Part shown: positions 17,530 through 26,754 of the stretch, in pieces
Layout: each line of letters starts with the position of its first letter
Numbering within the stretch: position 1 is the stretch's first letter
DNA from: Pseudomonas oryzihabitans NBRC 102199
Lineage (GTDB): Bacteria > Pseudomonadota > Gammaproteobacteria > Pseudomonadales > Pseudomonadaceae
DNA: 64,000 nt
Reading direction: 5' to 3'
NCBI RefSeq assembly: GCF_000730625.1
Contig: NZ_BBIT01000002.1
Location: 124,001-188,000, forward strand
The notes under the pieces: generated by a model
What the model saw: the letters and a program-made list of their open reading frames with translations, nothing else
The model's database searches: none
Told to the model about the DNA's origin: nothing
Position numbers and translations under genes: made by a program

Positions 17530-17546
17530 AGTAGCAGATTGCTACT
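17530..17546. promoter_or_regulatory. Palindrome upstream of the EAL gene
   Basis: AGTAGCA-GAT-TGCTACT is a perfect 7-bp inverted repeat, 22 bp upstream of the EAL gene start. By size and position it could be an operator or a 5' UTR hairpin; no regulator is evident. Confidence 0.35.
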
Positions 17547-17622
17547 TAGAGCGTGATCGGGTCGAGAGTTCCCTCTCTACCCGCCTCACAGTCTACCGGT
17601 TGTCATTTATCTGTCGAAAGGA

Positions 17623-18585
17623 TCAGGCCGCGAAGTAGAACACGGCGAACAGCCCCTCGGGGTCGGTCCACACCCGCACCTGTCTGAAACCGGCGTCTTC
17701 GGCCAATGCACGAAAGCTCGCCAGGCTGTACTTGTAGGAATTCTCGGTATGCAGCCGCTCGCCTTCGCGGAAGGTGAAGCGGCGGCCTTCGAGACGTACC
17801 GTCTGGTCGCGGGTACTGACCAGGTGCATCTCGATACGCGCCTGTTCTTCGTTGAAGAAGGCCAGGTGGCGGAAGCGCTGCGGATCCAGATCGGTGTCCA
17901 GCTCGCGGCGGATGCGTTCGAGCAGGTTGAGATTGAAGTCGGCGGTCACTCCCGCGGCATCGTTGTAGGCCGCATCCAGCCGCGCCCTGTCCTTGATCAG
18001 GTCCACCCCGATCAGCAGGCCCCCGGTCGCCGGCAGCATCCGGTGCAGATTGCGCAGGAAAACGCCGGCTTCTTCCGGGGTAAAGTTGCCGATGCTCGAA
18101 CCGGGAAAGAAGGCGATGGGGCGCAGGCCGTCGAGACTGTCGGGCAGGGTCATGGGCCGGCTGAAGTCGGCGCAGGCGGCGCTGACGTCCAGCCAGGGAT
18201 AGTCGGCCGCCAGACGCTGGGTGCTGCTGAGCAGGAATTCCCGGGAGATGTCGATGCCCAGGTAGCCGGCCGGGTGCATGGCTTCCAGCAGCAGTCTCAC
18301 CTTGCGACTGGCGCCGCTGCCCAGTTCGACCAGGGCGGCGTCGCGCCCCGCCAGGCGGGCGATCTCACCGGCCGCCGCGGCCAGGATGCCCTCTTCGGTG
18401 CGGGTGGGGTAGTACTCGGGCTGCCGGGTGATGGCCTCGAACAGCTCCGAACCGCGCTGATCGTAGAAGTACTTGGGCGACAGCGCCTTGGGGGTCTGGG
18501 CGAAGCCCTGGAGCACATCGTCCCGCAGCGAGCTGTCGGCGACGGTCACCGGTTGCTGATCGAAGAAGCGCACGGCTAGGGCCAT
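17623..18585 (-). CDS. egtD: L-histidine N(alpha)-methyltransferase
   Basis: A 320-aa enzyme that trimethylates histidine to hercynine with SAM, the first step of ergothioneine synthesis. Family signatures are SPKYFYDQRGSELFEAITRQPEYYPTR (about residues 36-62, not a full quote of the conserved block), ELGSGASRKVRLLL (about 87-100, SAM site), FFPGSSIGNFTPEEA (about 159-173) and ENSYKYS near the end. The ATG at 18585 comes three bases after the egtB stop, so both are made from one message. No other ergothioneine gene lies near. Confidence 0.94.
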   Translation of the reverse strand: MALAVRFFDQQPVTVADSSLRDDVLQGFAQTPKALSPKYFYDQRGSELFEAITRQPEYYPTRTEEGILAAAAGEIARLAGRDAALVELGSGASRKVRLLLEAMHPAGYLGIDISREFLLSSTQRLAADYPWLDVSAACADFSRPMTLPDSLDGLRPIAFFPGSSIGNFTPEEAGVFLRNLHRMLPATGGLLIGVDLIKDRARLDAAYNDAAGVTADFNLNLLERIRRELDTDLDPQRFRHLAFFNEEQARIEMHLVSTRDQTVRLEGRRFTFREGERLHTENSYKYSLASFRALAEDAGFRQVRVWTDPEGLFAVFYFAA

Positions 18586-18588
18586 GGG

Positions 18589-19872
18589 TCAGACCTCTCT
18601 GGCCAGGCGCAGGCCCGAGAACTGCCAGCGCATGGTGGGATAGAAGAAGTTGCGGTAGGTGGCACGCACATGGTCCTGGGGCGTGGCGCAGCAGCCCCCG
18701 CGCAGGACCATCTGGCCGGACATGAACTTGCCGTTGTATTCGCCCAGACTGCCCGGCAGTGGCTTGAAGCCGGGGTAGGGGCGGAAGGCACTGCCGGTCC
18801 ACTCCCAGACGTCGCCGAACAGCTGGCGCATGCCCTGGTCCGCATTGGCGACCGGTTGCAGGTGATCCTGGTCGACGAAGTTGCCCTGGATCGGCTGGCG
18901 CGCCGCCACGGTTTCCCATTCCGCCTCGGTGGGCAGCCGGGCACCGGCCCAGCTGGCGTAGGCATCGGCTTCATAGAAGCTCAGGTGGCAGACTGGTGCG
19001 GTTGGATCCACCGGGGTCAGGCCGCCCAGGGTGAAGTGGTGCCAGACGCCATCGAGCTTCTGCCAGTACAGCGGCGCCTGCCAGCCAAGGGTGCGGATGG
19101 CCGCGGCGCCGTCGGACAGCCAGAGATCGCTGCGGCCGTAGCCGTTGTCTTCGATGAAGGCCAGGTATTCGCCATTGGTGATCAGCCGATCGGCCAGCTG
19201 GAAGTCATCGACGAATTGCCGATGCACCGGCGTCTCGCAATCGAAGGCGAAGCCGTCGCCGCCATGGCCGACATGCCGGACGCCGCCCGGATGGGCTTCC
19301 CAGCCCAGGGGCGCGACCGCGGCCTTGGGGCCCTTGGCCAGGTCGGCGCGATAGACCGGATGCAGGGGGTTCTGCGCCAGGATGTGCTTGATGTCCATGA
19401 GCAGCAATTCCTGGTGCTGCTGCTCGTGGTGCAGACCGAGTTCCAGGCGCCGGGCGATCTCGGCGGCATGTTCGGCCGGCGGCGCGCTGAGCAACTCGGC
19501 CATGGCCGTGTCCACCGCCGCGCGAAAGCGATAGACGTCGTCCACGCCCGGCCGCGACAGGTGCCCGCGGGCCGCCCGCGGAAAGGGCTTGCCGTGGGTC
19601 TCGTAATAGGAGTTGAACAGGTAGTCGTAGGCCGGATTGGGCGTCTGGTAACCCTTGAGGAAGGGCTTGAGGATAAAGGCCTCGAAGAACCAGGTGACGT
19701 GGGCCAGGTGCCATTTCGGCGGACTGACGTCGGCCATGCTCTGGATGACGTAATCCTCGACGGTGAGCGGGGCGCAGAGCGCCTCGCTGGCCCTGCGCAC
19801 ACGCTGGAAGCGCTCGAGCAGGGTGGTGGCGGTGTCACTCGCTGCGGGCAGCTCGCGGGCGAGAGGATTCAT
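18589..19872 (-). CDS. egtB: Hercynine oxygenase (ergothioneine sulfoxide synthase)
   Basis: A 427-aa non-haem iron enzyme that joins a thiol to hercynine with O2. The N-terminal DinB-like domain holds the iron ligands: H in KWHLAHVTWFFE (about residue 54-57) and the HxxxHxE in LHHEQQHQELLLMDIKH (about 147-163). The C-terminal formylglycine-generating-enzyme-like domain (about 195-425) carries LPTEAEWE, VWEWTGSAF and VLRGGCCATP. Gene pairing with egtD but no egtC amidohydrolase hints at a type that uses cysteine rather than gamma-glutamylcysteine; the sequence alone does not settle this. It heads the egtBD unit. Confidence 0.93.
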   Translation of the reverse strand: MNPLARELPAASDTATTLLERFQRVRRASEALCAPLTVEDYVIQSMADVSPPKWHLAHVTWFFEAFILKPFLKGYQTPNPAYDYLFNSYYETHGKPFPRAARGHLSRPGVDDVYRFRAAVDTAMAELLSAPPAEHAAEIARRLELGLHHEQQHQELLLMDIKHILAQNPLHPVYRADLAKGPKAAVAPLGWEAHPGGVRHVGHGGDGFAFDCETPVHRQFVDDFQLADRLITNGEYLAFIEDNGYGRSDLWLSDGAAAIRTLGWQAPLYWQKLDGVWHHFTLGGLTPVDPTAPVCHLSFYEADAYASWAGARLPTEAEWETVAARQPIQGNFVDQDHLQPVANADQGMRQLFGDVWEWTGSAFRPYPGFKPLPGSLGEYNGKFMSGQMVLRGGCCATPQDHVRATYRNFFYPTMRWQFSGLRLAREV

Positions 19873-19934
19873 GGCGTTCTCCCTGGTCGGCCTTTTGGTT
19901 GTCAGGAAACCGACCGGGCGGCATAAGTTTAGTT

Positions 19935-19953
19935 CGCCCGGTTATGACGGGCG
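19935..19953 (-). terminator. Hairpin after the maltoporin-family gene
   Basis: CGCCCG-GTTATGA-CGGGCG forms a 6-bp stem just past the porin stop (19971), on the path of its transcript. There is no strong T-run, so termination is likely only partial. Confidence 0.4.
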
Positions 19954-19970
19954 GTCTCGCTTGCCCCTGT

Positions 19971-21200
19971 CTACCACCAGGTTTCCAGCTGCACGCCGAA
20001 GTTGTTGCCGTGACGGGCATCGCCGAAGGCGCCGCTGTCGGACAGCGCCGTACCGGCCACGGCAGCATCCTGGGCACCGCGGTTCCAGCTGGCGTAGGTC
20101 CAGTAGAGGCGGATCTCCGGCCGGTCCATCAGCCCCATGCCGCCCAGCGCCAGGGTCGGCGCCACGGTGACCTTGTTCAGCTTGCGGGTGGCGCCGCTGT
20201 CGGGATGGATCTGGTCATGGCCGAACTCCACCTGCAATTTGAACAGACGGGTGAAGGCATAGCTGGGCCGCACGCCGAAGGAGTACCAGGTCTGGCCGCC
20301 ATCGCCGGGGGCGCGGTCGCGCTGATAGAGCGCCAGCAACTGGCCGCCGAAGCGCGGGGTGAGCTGCCAGCGCGGCGATTCGAGCACGCGCAGGCTCTCG
20401 TAATCCCTATCGGCGGTCAGGCTGCCGGTCGCGCCCAGGCCGGTGCCTGGCCCGCGACCGTATTGCACGGTGAAGACGTTGACCCCGCCAAAGAATTGCG
20501 CCTGTTTGTGCTCGGCGGTGGCCGACCAGCCGCTGTGGGCATTCTGTACCTGACCGGCGCGCTGGATGTAGGACAGCCCCAGTTCGATCTCGCCACCGGG
20601 ATTGGTCTTGATGCCGCCCAGGTTCAGGTCGTGGCGGTTGGCCTTGTCCGGCTGGTCGATGTTGTCTTCGCGACTGAAGGCGTAGCTCAGCCGCAGGCCG
20701 CTGTCGCCCAGGCCGTAGTCCTCCACGCCGAAACCGGTGCCGCTCGGATTCCAGTAGTAGAAGTCGTTGATATGGATGTCGTGACGCTTGTAGTAGCGAC
20801 GCCCGGCCCAGAGACCACCGCCATTGAGCGCCGGCAGGCTGAGACTGGTCCAGATCTGCGGCAGGCGCACGTTGCCGTTGTCGCCGCTGAAGGTGGGGGT
20901 CTGGTCATAGACGTTGTAGAGGCTGGCCATGCCGTGCACCTTGAGTTCGGTGCCATCGACGCCCTTGTACAGGGTCTGGTGCACTTCGAGTTCCCAGTAG
21001 GTCTCGCATTCGTTACCCAGACGGTACTTGGCGGGTGCGCTGGGCAGCTGGAAGCAGCTCTGCTTGCCGCCTTCGGCGGAGCCGCCGACACCCACTCGCC
21101 CGTAGCCGCTGAATTCCAGCGCCGTGGCGGTCAGCGGCAGGCTGCCGGCAAGGAAGGCAAGACAGCAGGTGGTGCCGGCCTGGCGGAGAACTCTGGTCAT
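19971..21200 (-). CDS. Maltoporin-family (LamB-type) carbohydrate porin
   Basis: A 409-aa outer-membrane beta-barrel for sugar uptake. A signal peptide (MTRVLRQAGTTCCLAFLAG... to ATA-LEF) precedes the mature start LEFSGYGRVGVG, typical of LamB. The signature RRYYKRHDIHINDFYYWNPS (about residues 126-145) is the most diagnostic stretch of the family. Alternating aromatic strands continue to the terminal W-W. The ATG at 21200 gives a clean signal peptide; the frame extends 38 codons further without purpose. It is divergent from the hydroxyacid dehydrogenase. No maltose transporter is nearby, so the sugar is unknown. Confidence 0.88.
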   Translation of the reverse strand: MTRVLRQAGTTCCLAFLAGSLPLTATALEFSGYGRVGVGGSAEGGKQSCFQLPSAPAKYRLGNECETYWELEVHQTLYKGVDGTELKVHGMASLYNVYDQTPTFSGDNGNVRLPQIWTSLSLPALNGGGLWAGRRYYKRHDIHINDFYYWNPSGTGFGVEDYGLGDSGLRLSYAFSREDNIDQPDKANRHDLNLGGIKTNPGGEIELGLSYIQRAGQVQNAHSGWSATAEHKQAQFFGGVNVFTVQYGRGPGTGLGATGSLTADRDYESLRVLESPRWQLTPRFGGQLLALYQRDRAPGDGGQTWYSFGVRPSYAFTRLFKLQVEFGHDQIHPDSGATRKLNKVTVAPTLALGGMGLMDRPEIRLYWTYASWNRGAQDAAVAGTALSDSGAFGDARHGNNFGVQLETWW

Positions 21201-21406
21201 CCCGAAAATCCCTGTGTGGTTGGCGGACGCCGATCGGACCTGGGCCCGGCTCGACAAGTTGCGCGAATTTCCCAACCGATCAAGGACTTGGCTTGGTTCG
21301 GAGGCACGGATCAAGACTGCCGAAAGCGGCAGCCTAAAGAGAATGGTTGACGACCGTGGCTCCTGCTGGCGACGCTTGGGTTTTGCCTCAGGGAAAGTAT
21401 TACAAA

Positions 21407-22351
21407 ATGAAACCGACGCTTCTGATGGCCCCGCAATTGCCCCAGGGACTGGTGACCCAGCTCGAAGCCCACTACCGGGTCCTGGGGCCCTTTCCTTCGG
21501 CCGATCCCGCGGCGCTGCCCGCGGGAGCTGAGGAGGCCGTGGCGCTGCTGACCATCGGCGGCCTTCCGACCCGCGCCGCGCTGCTGGATGCCCTGCCGGC
21601 GCTGCGGCTGGTGGCCTGCTACGGCACCGGCTACGAAGGCGTGGAACTGGACGCCTGCCGCGCGCGCGGTATCGCCGTGACCACGGCGGGTGATGCCAAT
21701 GCCACCGCCGTCGCCGAATTTGCCTTTGGCCTGATCCTGGCCAGCGCGCGCCGCCTGCTGCAGGGCGATGCCTTCGTCCGCAGCGGCCGCTGGCAGGGCA
21801 ACGCCGTCGAGCGCATGCCCCAGGTCCCGGGCCTGGCTGGGCGGCGCCTGGGCATCTATGGCCTGGGCGAGATCGGTCGGCGCATCGCCCGGCGTGGCGC
21901 GGCCTTCGACATGGAGATCGGCTACTTCAATCGCTCGAGGCGGGAAGGGCTGGACTACACCTACCATGGCAGCCTGCTGGAACTGGCGCGCTGGAGCGAC
22001 GTGCTGGTGGTGGCGGTCCGCGCCAGCGCCGAGACCGTGGGGGCGGTGGATGCCGAGGTTCTGGTCGCGCTCGGCGCCGAGGGCCATCTGGTCAATATCT
22101 CTCGCGGCAGCGTGGTCGACGAGGATGCCCTGGCCGACGCCCTGGAGCAGGGGGTGATCGCCGGCGCCGGGCTGGATGTCTTCGCCCGCGAACCCGAGGT
22201 GCCCGAGCGCCTGCGCCAGCAGCCCAACCTGGTGCTCAGTCCCCATGTCGCGGCCAATGCGGCCTCGGCCCAGCAGGCCCAGCAAGAGGTGATGCTGGCG
22301 AATATCCAGGCCATGCTGCAGGGGGGCGAATTGCGCAATCGCATCGCCTGA
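21407..22351 (+). CDS. D-isomer-specific 2-hydroxyacid dehydrogenase (glyoxylate/hydroxypyruvate reductase-like)
   Basis: A 314-aa NAD(P)-dependent oxidoreductase. The nucleotide-binding motif is GIYGLGEIGRRIARRG (about residues 147-162) with an NRSRR following the second strand, which favours NADPH. Catalytic Arg, Glu and His are in VVAVRASAET (about 205), FAREPEVPE (about 262) and LSPHVAANA (about 281). The substrate could be glyoxylate, hydroxypyruvate or 2-ketogluconate. The ATG at 21407 has a GGGAAAG ribosome site; the frame also begins at 21347, inside the divergent promoter region. Confidence 0.88.
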   Translation: MKPTLLMAPQLPQGLVTQLEAHYRVLGPFPSADPAALPAGAEEAVALLTIGGLPTRAALLDALPALRLVACYGTGYEGVELDACRARGIAVTTAGDANATAVAEFAFGLILASARRLLQGDAFVRSGRWQGNAVERMPQVPGLAGRRLGIYGLGEIGRRIARRGAAFDMEIGYFNRSRREGLDYTYHGSLLELARWSDVLVVAVRASAETVGAVDAEVLVALGAEGHLVNISRGSVVDEDALADALEQGVIAGAGLDVFAREPEVPERLRQQPNLVLSPHVAANAASAQQAQQEVMLANIQAMLQGGELRNRIA

Positions 22352-22404
22352 GCCGCCGGTCGGCTTGGGTTGTGGCACCGGATGGCCCCTCCCATATTGG
22401 GCGC

Positions 22405-25400
22405 ATGACCTCGAATTCGCCTGCCGCCGTCCTGGCGGACTTTCACGACGCGCCGCGCAGCTGGTTCACGACGCGCTTTCCCGCCCCGACCGAGGCGCAG
22501 CTCAAGGCCTGGCCGGCCATTCGCGCCGGTGAATCGGTGCTGGTGGCCGCGCCCACCGGGTCGGGCAAGACGCTGACCGCCTTCTTCGCCGTACTCGATG
22601 GCCTGGTGCAGGAAGCGTTGCAGGAGGGTGGCCTGCCCGAGGCCTGCCTCTGGCTCTATGTGTCGCCGCTCAAGGCCCTGTCCAACGACATCCGCCTCAA
22701 TCTCGAAGAACCCCTGGCCGGCATCGGCGCGGCGCTGGAGGCGCGGGGGTTGCCGCCGCTGGCCTTGCGCACGGCGGTACGCACCGGCGATACCCCGCAA
22801 AAGGAGCGGGCCGCCATGCGCCGGCGACCGCCGCACCTGCTGGTCACCACCCCCGAATCCCTCTATGTGCTGCTGGGTTCGGATTCCGGGCGGCGAATGC
22901 TGGCCAGCGTGCGCGGCGTTATCGTCGACGAGATCCATGCCATCGCCGATGGCAAGCGCGGCAGCCACCTGACCCTGAGTCTGGCGCGTCTGGAGGCCCT
23001 CACGGGCCGTCCGCTGCAGCGCATCGGCCTGTCCGCCACCCAGAAGCCGCTGGCCGCCGTGGCCGCCTTTCTGGTCGGCCGCGATGCCAAGGGGCAGCCC
23101 AGGCCCTGCACCGTAATCGACATCGGCCACCAGCGCGCCCGCGACCTGGCGCTGGAGGTGCCGCCCATTCCCCTGGAGGCGCTGCTGTCCACCCAGGCCT
23201 GGGAGCTGATTTACGACCGCCTGGCCGAACTGGCCGAGGCGCACCGCACCACCCTGGTGTTCGTCAACACCCGCCGGCTGGCCGAGCGCATGGCGCGCCA
23301 GCTCTCGGATCGCCTCGGCAATGCTCAGGTCGCCGCCCACCACGGCAGCCTGGCCAAGGAGCAGCGACTGGACGCCGAGCAGCGCCTCAAGCGTGGCGAG
23401 TTGCGGTTGCTGCTGGCGACCGCGTCCCTGGAGCTGGGCATCGACATCGGCGAGGTCGACCTGGTCTGCCAGATCGGCTCGCCGGGCTCCATCGCCGCCT
23501 TCCTGCAACGGGTCGGTCGCGCCAATCACCAGGTCGGCGGGCTACCCAAGGGACGGCTGTTTCCCACTTCGCGCGACGACCTGGTGGAGTGCGTGGCGCT
23601 GCTCGACTGCGTGCGCCGCGGTGAGCTGGATACCCTGCACATCCCCGTGGCGCCGCTCGACGTCCTGGCCCAGCAACTGGTGGCCGAGGTCGCCTGCCAG
23701 GAGTGGTCGGAAGCGGGGCTGCTGGTCGTGCTGCGCCAGGCCGAACCCTATGCCGCGCTGAGCGAGGCCGACTACCGGGCCGTGGTGGAGATGCTCAGTC
23801 AGGGCTATACGGATCGCCGCGGTCCGCGCGCCGCCTATGTCCATCGGGACGCGGTCAACGGACTCCTGCGCGGCCGCCGCGGCGGCAAGGCGACCGCCGT
23901 GATGAGCGGCGGCACCATCCCGGAAAGCGGCGATTTCAGCGTGCTGCTGGAACCCCAGGGCCATACCGTCGGCAGCGTCAACGAGGATTTCGCCTTTGAA
24001 AGCCTGGTGGGCGACGTCTTCCAGCTGGGCAACACCGCCTACCGCATCGTCAAGATCGAAGGCAGCAAGGTGCGGGTTGAAGATGCCAAGGGGCAACCGC
24101 CCAACATTCCCTTCTGGCACGGCGAGGCGCCGGGGCGCAGCGATGAGCTGTCGGCGGGTCTGGCGCGCCTGCGCGCGGAACTCGAACCCCTGCTGCCCGG
24201 CGCCGACGAGCCGCCCGAATCGGCCGTCGCCCGCATTGGCGCGGCCTATGCGCTGGCCGAGGCCGCAGCGCGCCAGCTGGTGGACTATCTCGGTCGGGCG
24301 CGCCAGGCGCTGGGTGCCTTGCCGACCCAGCAGACCCTGGTGATGGAAAGATTCTTCGATCAGGCCGGCGGCATGCAGCTGATCATCCATGCGCCCTTTG
24401 GCAGCCGCATCAACCGTGCCTGGGGCCTGGCCCTGCGCAAGAGATTCTGCCGCACTTTCAATGTCGAGCTGCAGGCGGCGGCGACCGAGAACGCCCTGAT
24501 CCTCTCGCTGGCGACCAGCCACAGCTTCGTGCTCGATGAGGTCTGGCGCTATCTGCATCCGGCCACCGCCGAGACCGTGTTGATCCAGGCGCTGCTCGAC
24601 GCCCCGCTGTTCGCGGTGCGCTGGCGCTGGAACGCCACCACGGCCCTGGCGCTGCCGCGCTTCAGCGCCGGGCGCAAGGTGGCCACCCAGGTGCAGCGCA
24701 TGCGCAGCGAAGACCTCCTGGCCACGGTCTTTCCCGATCAGGTGGCCTGTCTGGAAAATCTCGCCGGCGAGCGCCAGGTGCCGGAGCACCCACTGGTCCG
24801 CCAGACCCTCGATGATTGCCTGCACGAATCCCTCGACAGCCGCGGTTGGCTGGCCCTGCTGGGACGCATCACGGCGGGCCAACTGACCCTGCTGACCCGC
24901 GACCTGCCCGGACCTTCGCCGCTGGCCGCCGAGGTGCTCACGGCCAAGCCCTATGCCTATCTGGACGACGCGCCCGTCGAGGAGCGGCGGACCCTGGCGG
25001 TGCAGAATCGCCGCTTCGGCGGTGCCGATCCCGACGAACTGGGCGCCCTGGATCCGGCGGCCATCGCCCTGGTGCGGGAGGAAGCCTGGCCGCGGCTGGA
25101 AAGCGCCGACGACCTGCACGAAGCCCTGCTGGGCATCGGCTTTCTCACCGAAGCTGAAGTCGCACCGCAGCAGACCCAGGCGCGCCAGCTGGTCAAGGCC
25201 GGGCGGGCAGGGCGGCTGCGGCTGCCGGCGGCGACCCTGTGGATCGCGGCCGAGCGACTGCCATTGTTCCAGGCGCTGTTTCCCGGCGTCGCCACCGAGC
25301 CGGCGCTCGAGGCGCCGCCGGGTTTCGCAGCGCCCGCGGATGCCGAGGCGGCCTTGGTGGAGCTGCTGCGCGCGCGCCTCACCGCCCTGGGTCCGGTAGA

Positions 25401-26751
25401 CCAGGATGGACTGGCCGCCAGTCTAGGGTTGCCGTCGGCCCAGCTCACACCGGCGCTGCTGGCCCTGCAGGGTGAAGGCTATGTCCTGCAGGGACGCTTC
25501 ACCGCAGCGGACAGCGCCGGGGAATGGTGCGAGCGCCACCTGCTGGCGCGGATCCATCGCTATACCCTGGGGCGGTTGCGCAAGGCCATCGAGCCAGTGG
25601 CCCTGGCCGACTACCTGAGATTCCTACTGGAGCACCAGCATTTGACCGGTCCGGCGATCCTGAGAGGCAATGAGGGCCTGGAGCAGGTGATCGGCCTGCT
25701 GGAAGGCTTCGAGGTCGCCGCCGCCGGCTGGGAAGGCGAGATCCTGCCCAGTCGCCTGCCGAGCTATCAGTTCACCTACCTCGATGACCTCTGCCGCGCC
25801 GGTCGTGTGGTCTGGTTGCGCCTGCCCCAGGCGGGGCGCGGAGGCGGCGGACCGGTCAAGGGTTCGCCCATCGTCCTGCTGCCGCGCCGCCACCTGGCCG
25901 ACTGGAACAGCCTGACCGAGCCCGCCGGCAGCGAAGTGCTGTCACCCAAGGCGCAACGGGTGCTGGAGGTGCTGACGCGCAGAGGTGCCTCCTTTTTCGA
26001 TGAATTGCTCGGCGAGGCGCGCCTGCTGCGCAGCGAGCTGGAGACGGCCCTGGGCGAGCTGGTAGGGGCCGGTGCGGTAAACGCCGACAGCTTCGCCGGC
26101 CTGCGCGCCCTGCTGCAGCCGGCGGCCAAGCGCGGCAGCGGTCGCAGCGGTTCGCGGCGCGGGCGCATGGCGCTCTATGGCGGGATGGAGGATGCCGGTC
26201 GCTGGGTCGCCTTGCGGCCCGCCGAGGCGTCGGACGAGGCGCGGCTGCCGGATGCGCTGCTGGAGCGGCTGGTCGGGCTGCTGCTGCGTCGCTATGGCGT
26301 GCTCTGCTGGCAGCTGCTGCAGCGCGAAAGCGCCGTCCTGCCGCCCTGGCGCGATCTCCTGCGTGCCTGCCATCGCCTGGAAGCCCGCGGCGAAATCCGC
26401 GGCGGGCGCTTCATCGCCGGTCTGTCCGGCGAGCAATTCGCCGATCCGGCGGCCATCGCACCCCTGCGTGAGTGGCGCCAGCGTCCGGCGGAAGATCTCT
26501 GGGTGTGCGTCTCGGCGCTGGATCCGCTCAATCTGGTCGGCACCCTGCTGCCCGGGGCCAAGGTGCCTGCCGTGGCCGGCAATCGCCTGCTTTATCGCGA
26601 CGGAGTGCCGATCGCCACGCGGGTGGGAACCAGGGTCAACTGGCTGGTGGAGCTGGACGCAGGAGAACAGGTGCGGGCGCGGCAGGCGCTGCAGCAACTG
26701 GGACGGGAACGGCCTCAGGTCGGCATCGGGCGCAGCCTGCTGCGGCAGTAA
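22405..26751 (+). CDS. lhr: Full-length Lhr-type superfamily 2 DNA helicase
   Basis: A 1448-aa protein, near the usual 1450-1540 aa of bacterial Lhr. It shows AAPTGSGKTLTAF (Walker A, about residue 50), SPLKALSND, TTPESLYVLL, VIVDEIHAI (DEIH, about 178), GLSATQKPL, VFVNTRRLAERMA, TASLELGIDIGEVD and QRVGRANH. These are followed by the winged-helix and beta-barrel of the Lhr core to about 870 and a long C-terminal domain. Lhr translocates 3'-5' on single-stranded DNA and unwinds RNA:DNA hybrids; in E. coli the C-terminal domain has uracil-DNA glycosylase activity. It is a different protein from the ~820-aa helicase of the ligase-associated module. It follows the dehydrogenase after 53 bp. Confidence 0.93.
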   Translation: MTSNSPAAVLADFHDAPRSWFTTRFPAPTEAQLKAWPAIRAGESVLVAAPTGSGKTLTAFFAVLDGLVQEALQEGGLPEACLWLYVSPLKALSNDIRLNLEEPLAGIGAALEARGLPPLALRTAVRTGDTPQKERAAMRRRPPHLLVTTPESLYVLLGSDSGRRMLASVRGVIVDEIHAIADGKRGSHLTLSLARLEALTGRPLQRIGLSATQKPLAAVAAFLVGRDAKGQPRPCTVIDIGHQRARDLALEVPPIPLEALLSTQAWELIYDRLAELAEAHRTTLVFVNTRRLAERMARQLSDRLGNAQVAAHHGSLAKEQRLDAEQRLKRGELRLLLATASLELGIDIGEVDLVCQIGSPGSIAAFLQRVGRANHQVGGLPKGRLFPTSRDDLVECVALLDCVRRGELDTLHIPVAPLDVLAQQLVAEVACQEWSEAGLLVVLRQAEPYAALSEADYRAVVEMLSQGYTDRRGPRAAYVHRDAVNGLLRGRRGGKATAVMSGGTIPESGDFSVLLEPQGHTVGSVNEDFAFESLVGDVFQLGNTAYRIVKIEGSKVRVEDAKGQPPNIPFWHGEAPGRSDELSAGLARLRAELEPLLPGADEPPESAVARIGAAYALAEAAARQLVDYLGRARQALGALPTQQTLVMERFFDQAGGMQLIIHAPFGSRINRAWGLALRKRFCRTFNVELQAAATENALILSLATSHSFVLDEVWRYLHPATAETVLIQALLDAPLFAVRWRWNATTALALPRFSAGRKVATQVQRMRSEDLLATVFPDQVACLENLAGERQVPEHPLVRQTLDDCLHESLDSRGWLALLGRITAGQLTLLTRDLPGPSPLAAEVLTAKPYAYLDDAPVEERRTLAVQNRRFGGADPDELGALDPAAIALVREEAWPRLESADDLHEALLGIGFLTEAEVAPQQTQARQLVKAGRAGRLRLPAATLWIAAERLPLFQALFPGVATEPALEAPPGFAAPADAEAALVELLRARLTALGPVDQDGLAASLGLPSAQLTPALLALQGEGYVLQGRFTAADSAGEWCERHLLARIHRYTLGRLRKAIEPVALADYLRFLLEHQHLTGPAILRGNEGLEQVIGLLEGFEVAAAGWEGEILPSRLPSYQFTYLDDLCRAGRVVWLRLPQAGRGGGGPVKGSPIVLLPRRHLADWNSLTEPAGSEVLSPKAQRVLEVLTRRGASFFDELLGEARLLRSELETALGELVGAGAVNADSFAGLRALLQPAAKRGSGRSGSRRGRMALYGGMEDAGRWVALRPAEASDEARLPDALLERLVGLLLRRYGVLCWQLLQRESAVLPPWRDLLRACHRLEARGEIRGGRFIAGLSGEQFADPAAIAPLREWRQRPAEDLWVCVSALDPLNLVGTLLPGAKVPAVAGNRLLYRDGVPIATRVGTRVNWLVELDAGEQVRARQALQQLGRERPQVGIGRSLLRQ

Positions 26752-26754
26752 CGA

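Noticed and set aside
22405-26751. Assignment of Lhr as the helicase of the ligase-associated module
   Set aside because: It is 1448 aa with the long Lhr C-terminal domain, while the module's helicase is about 820 aa; it is also 8 kb away.
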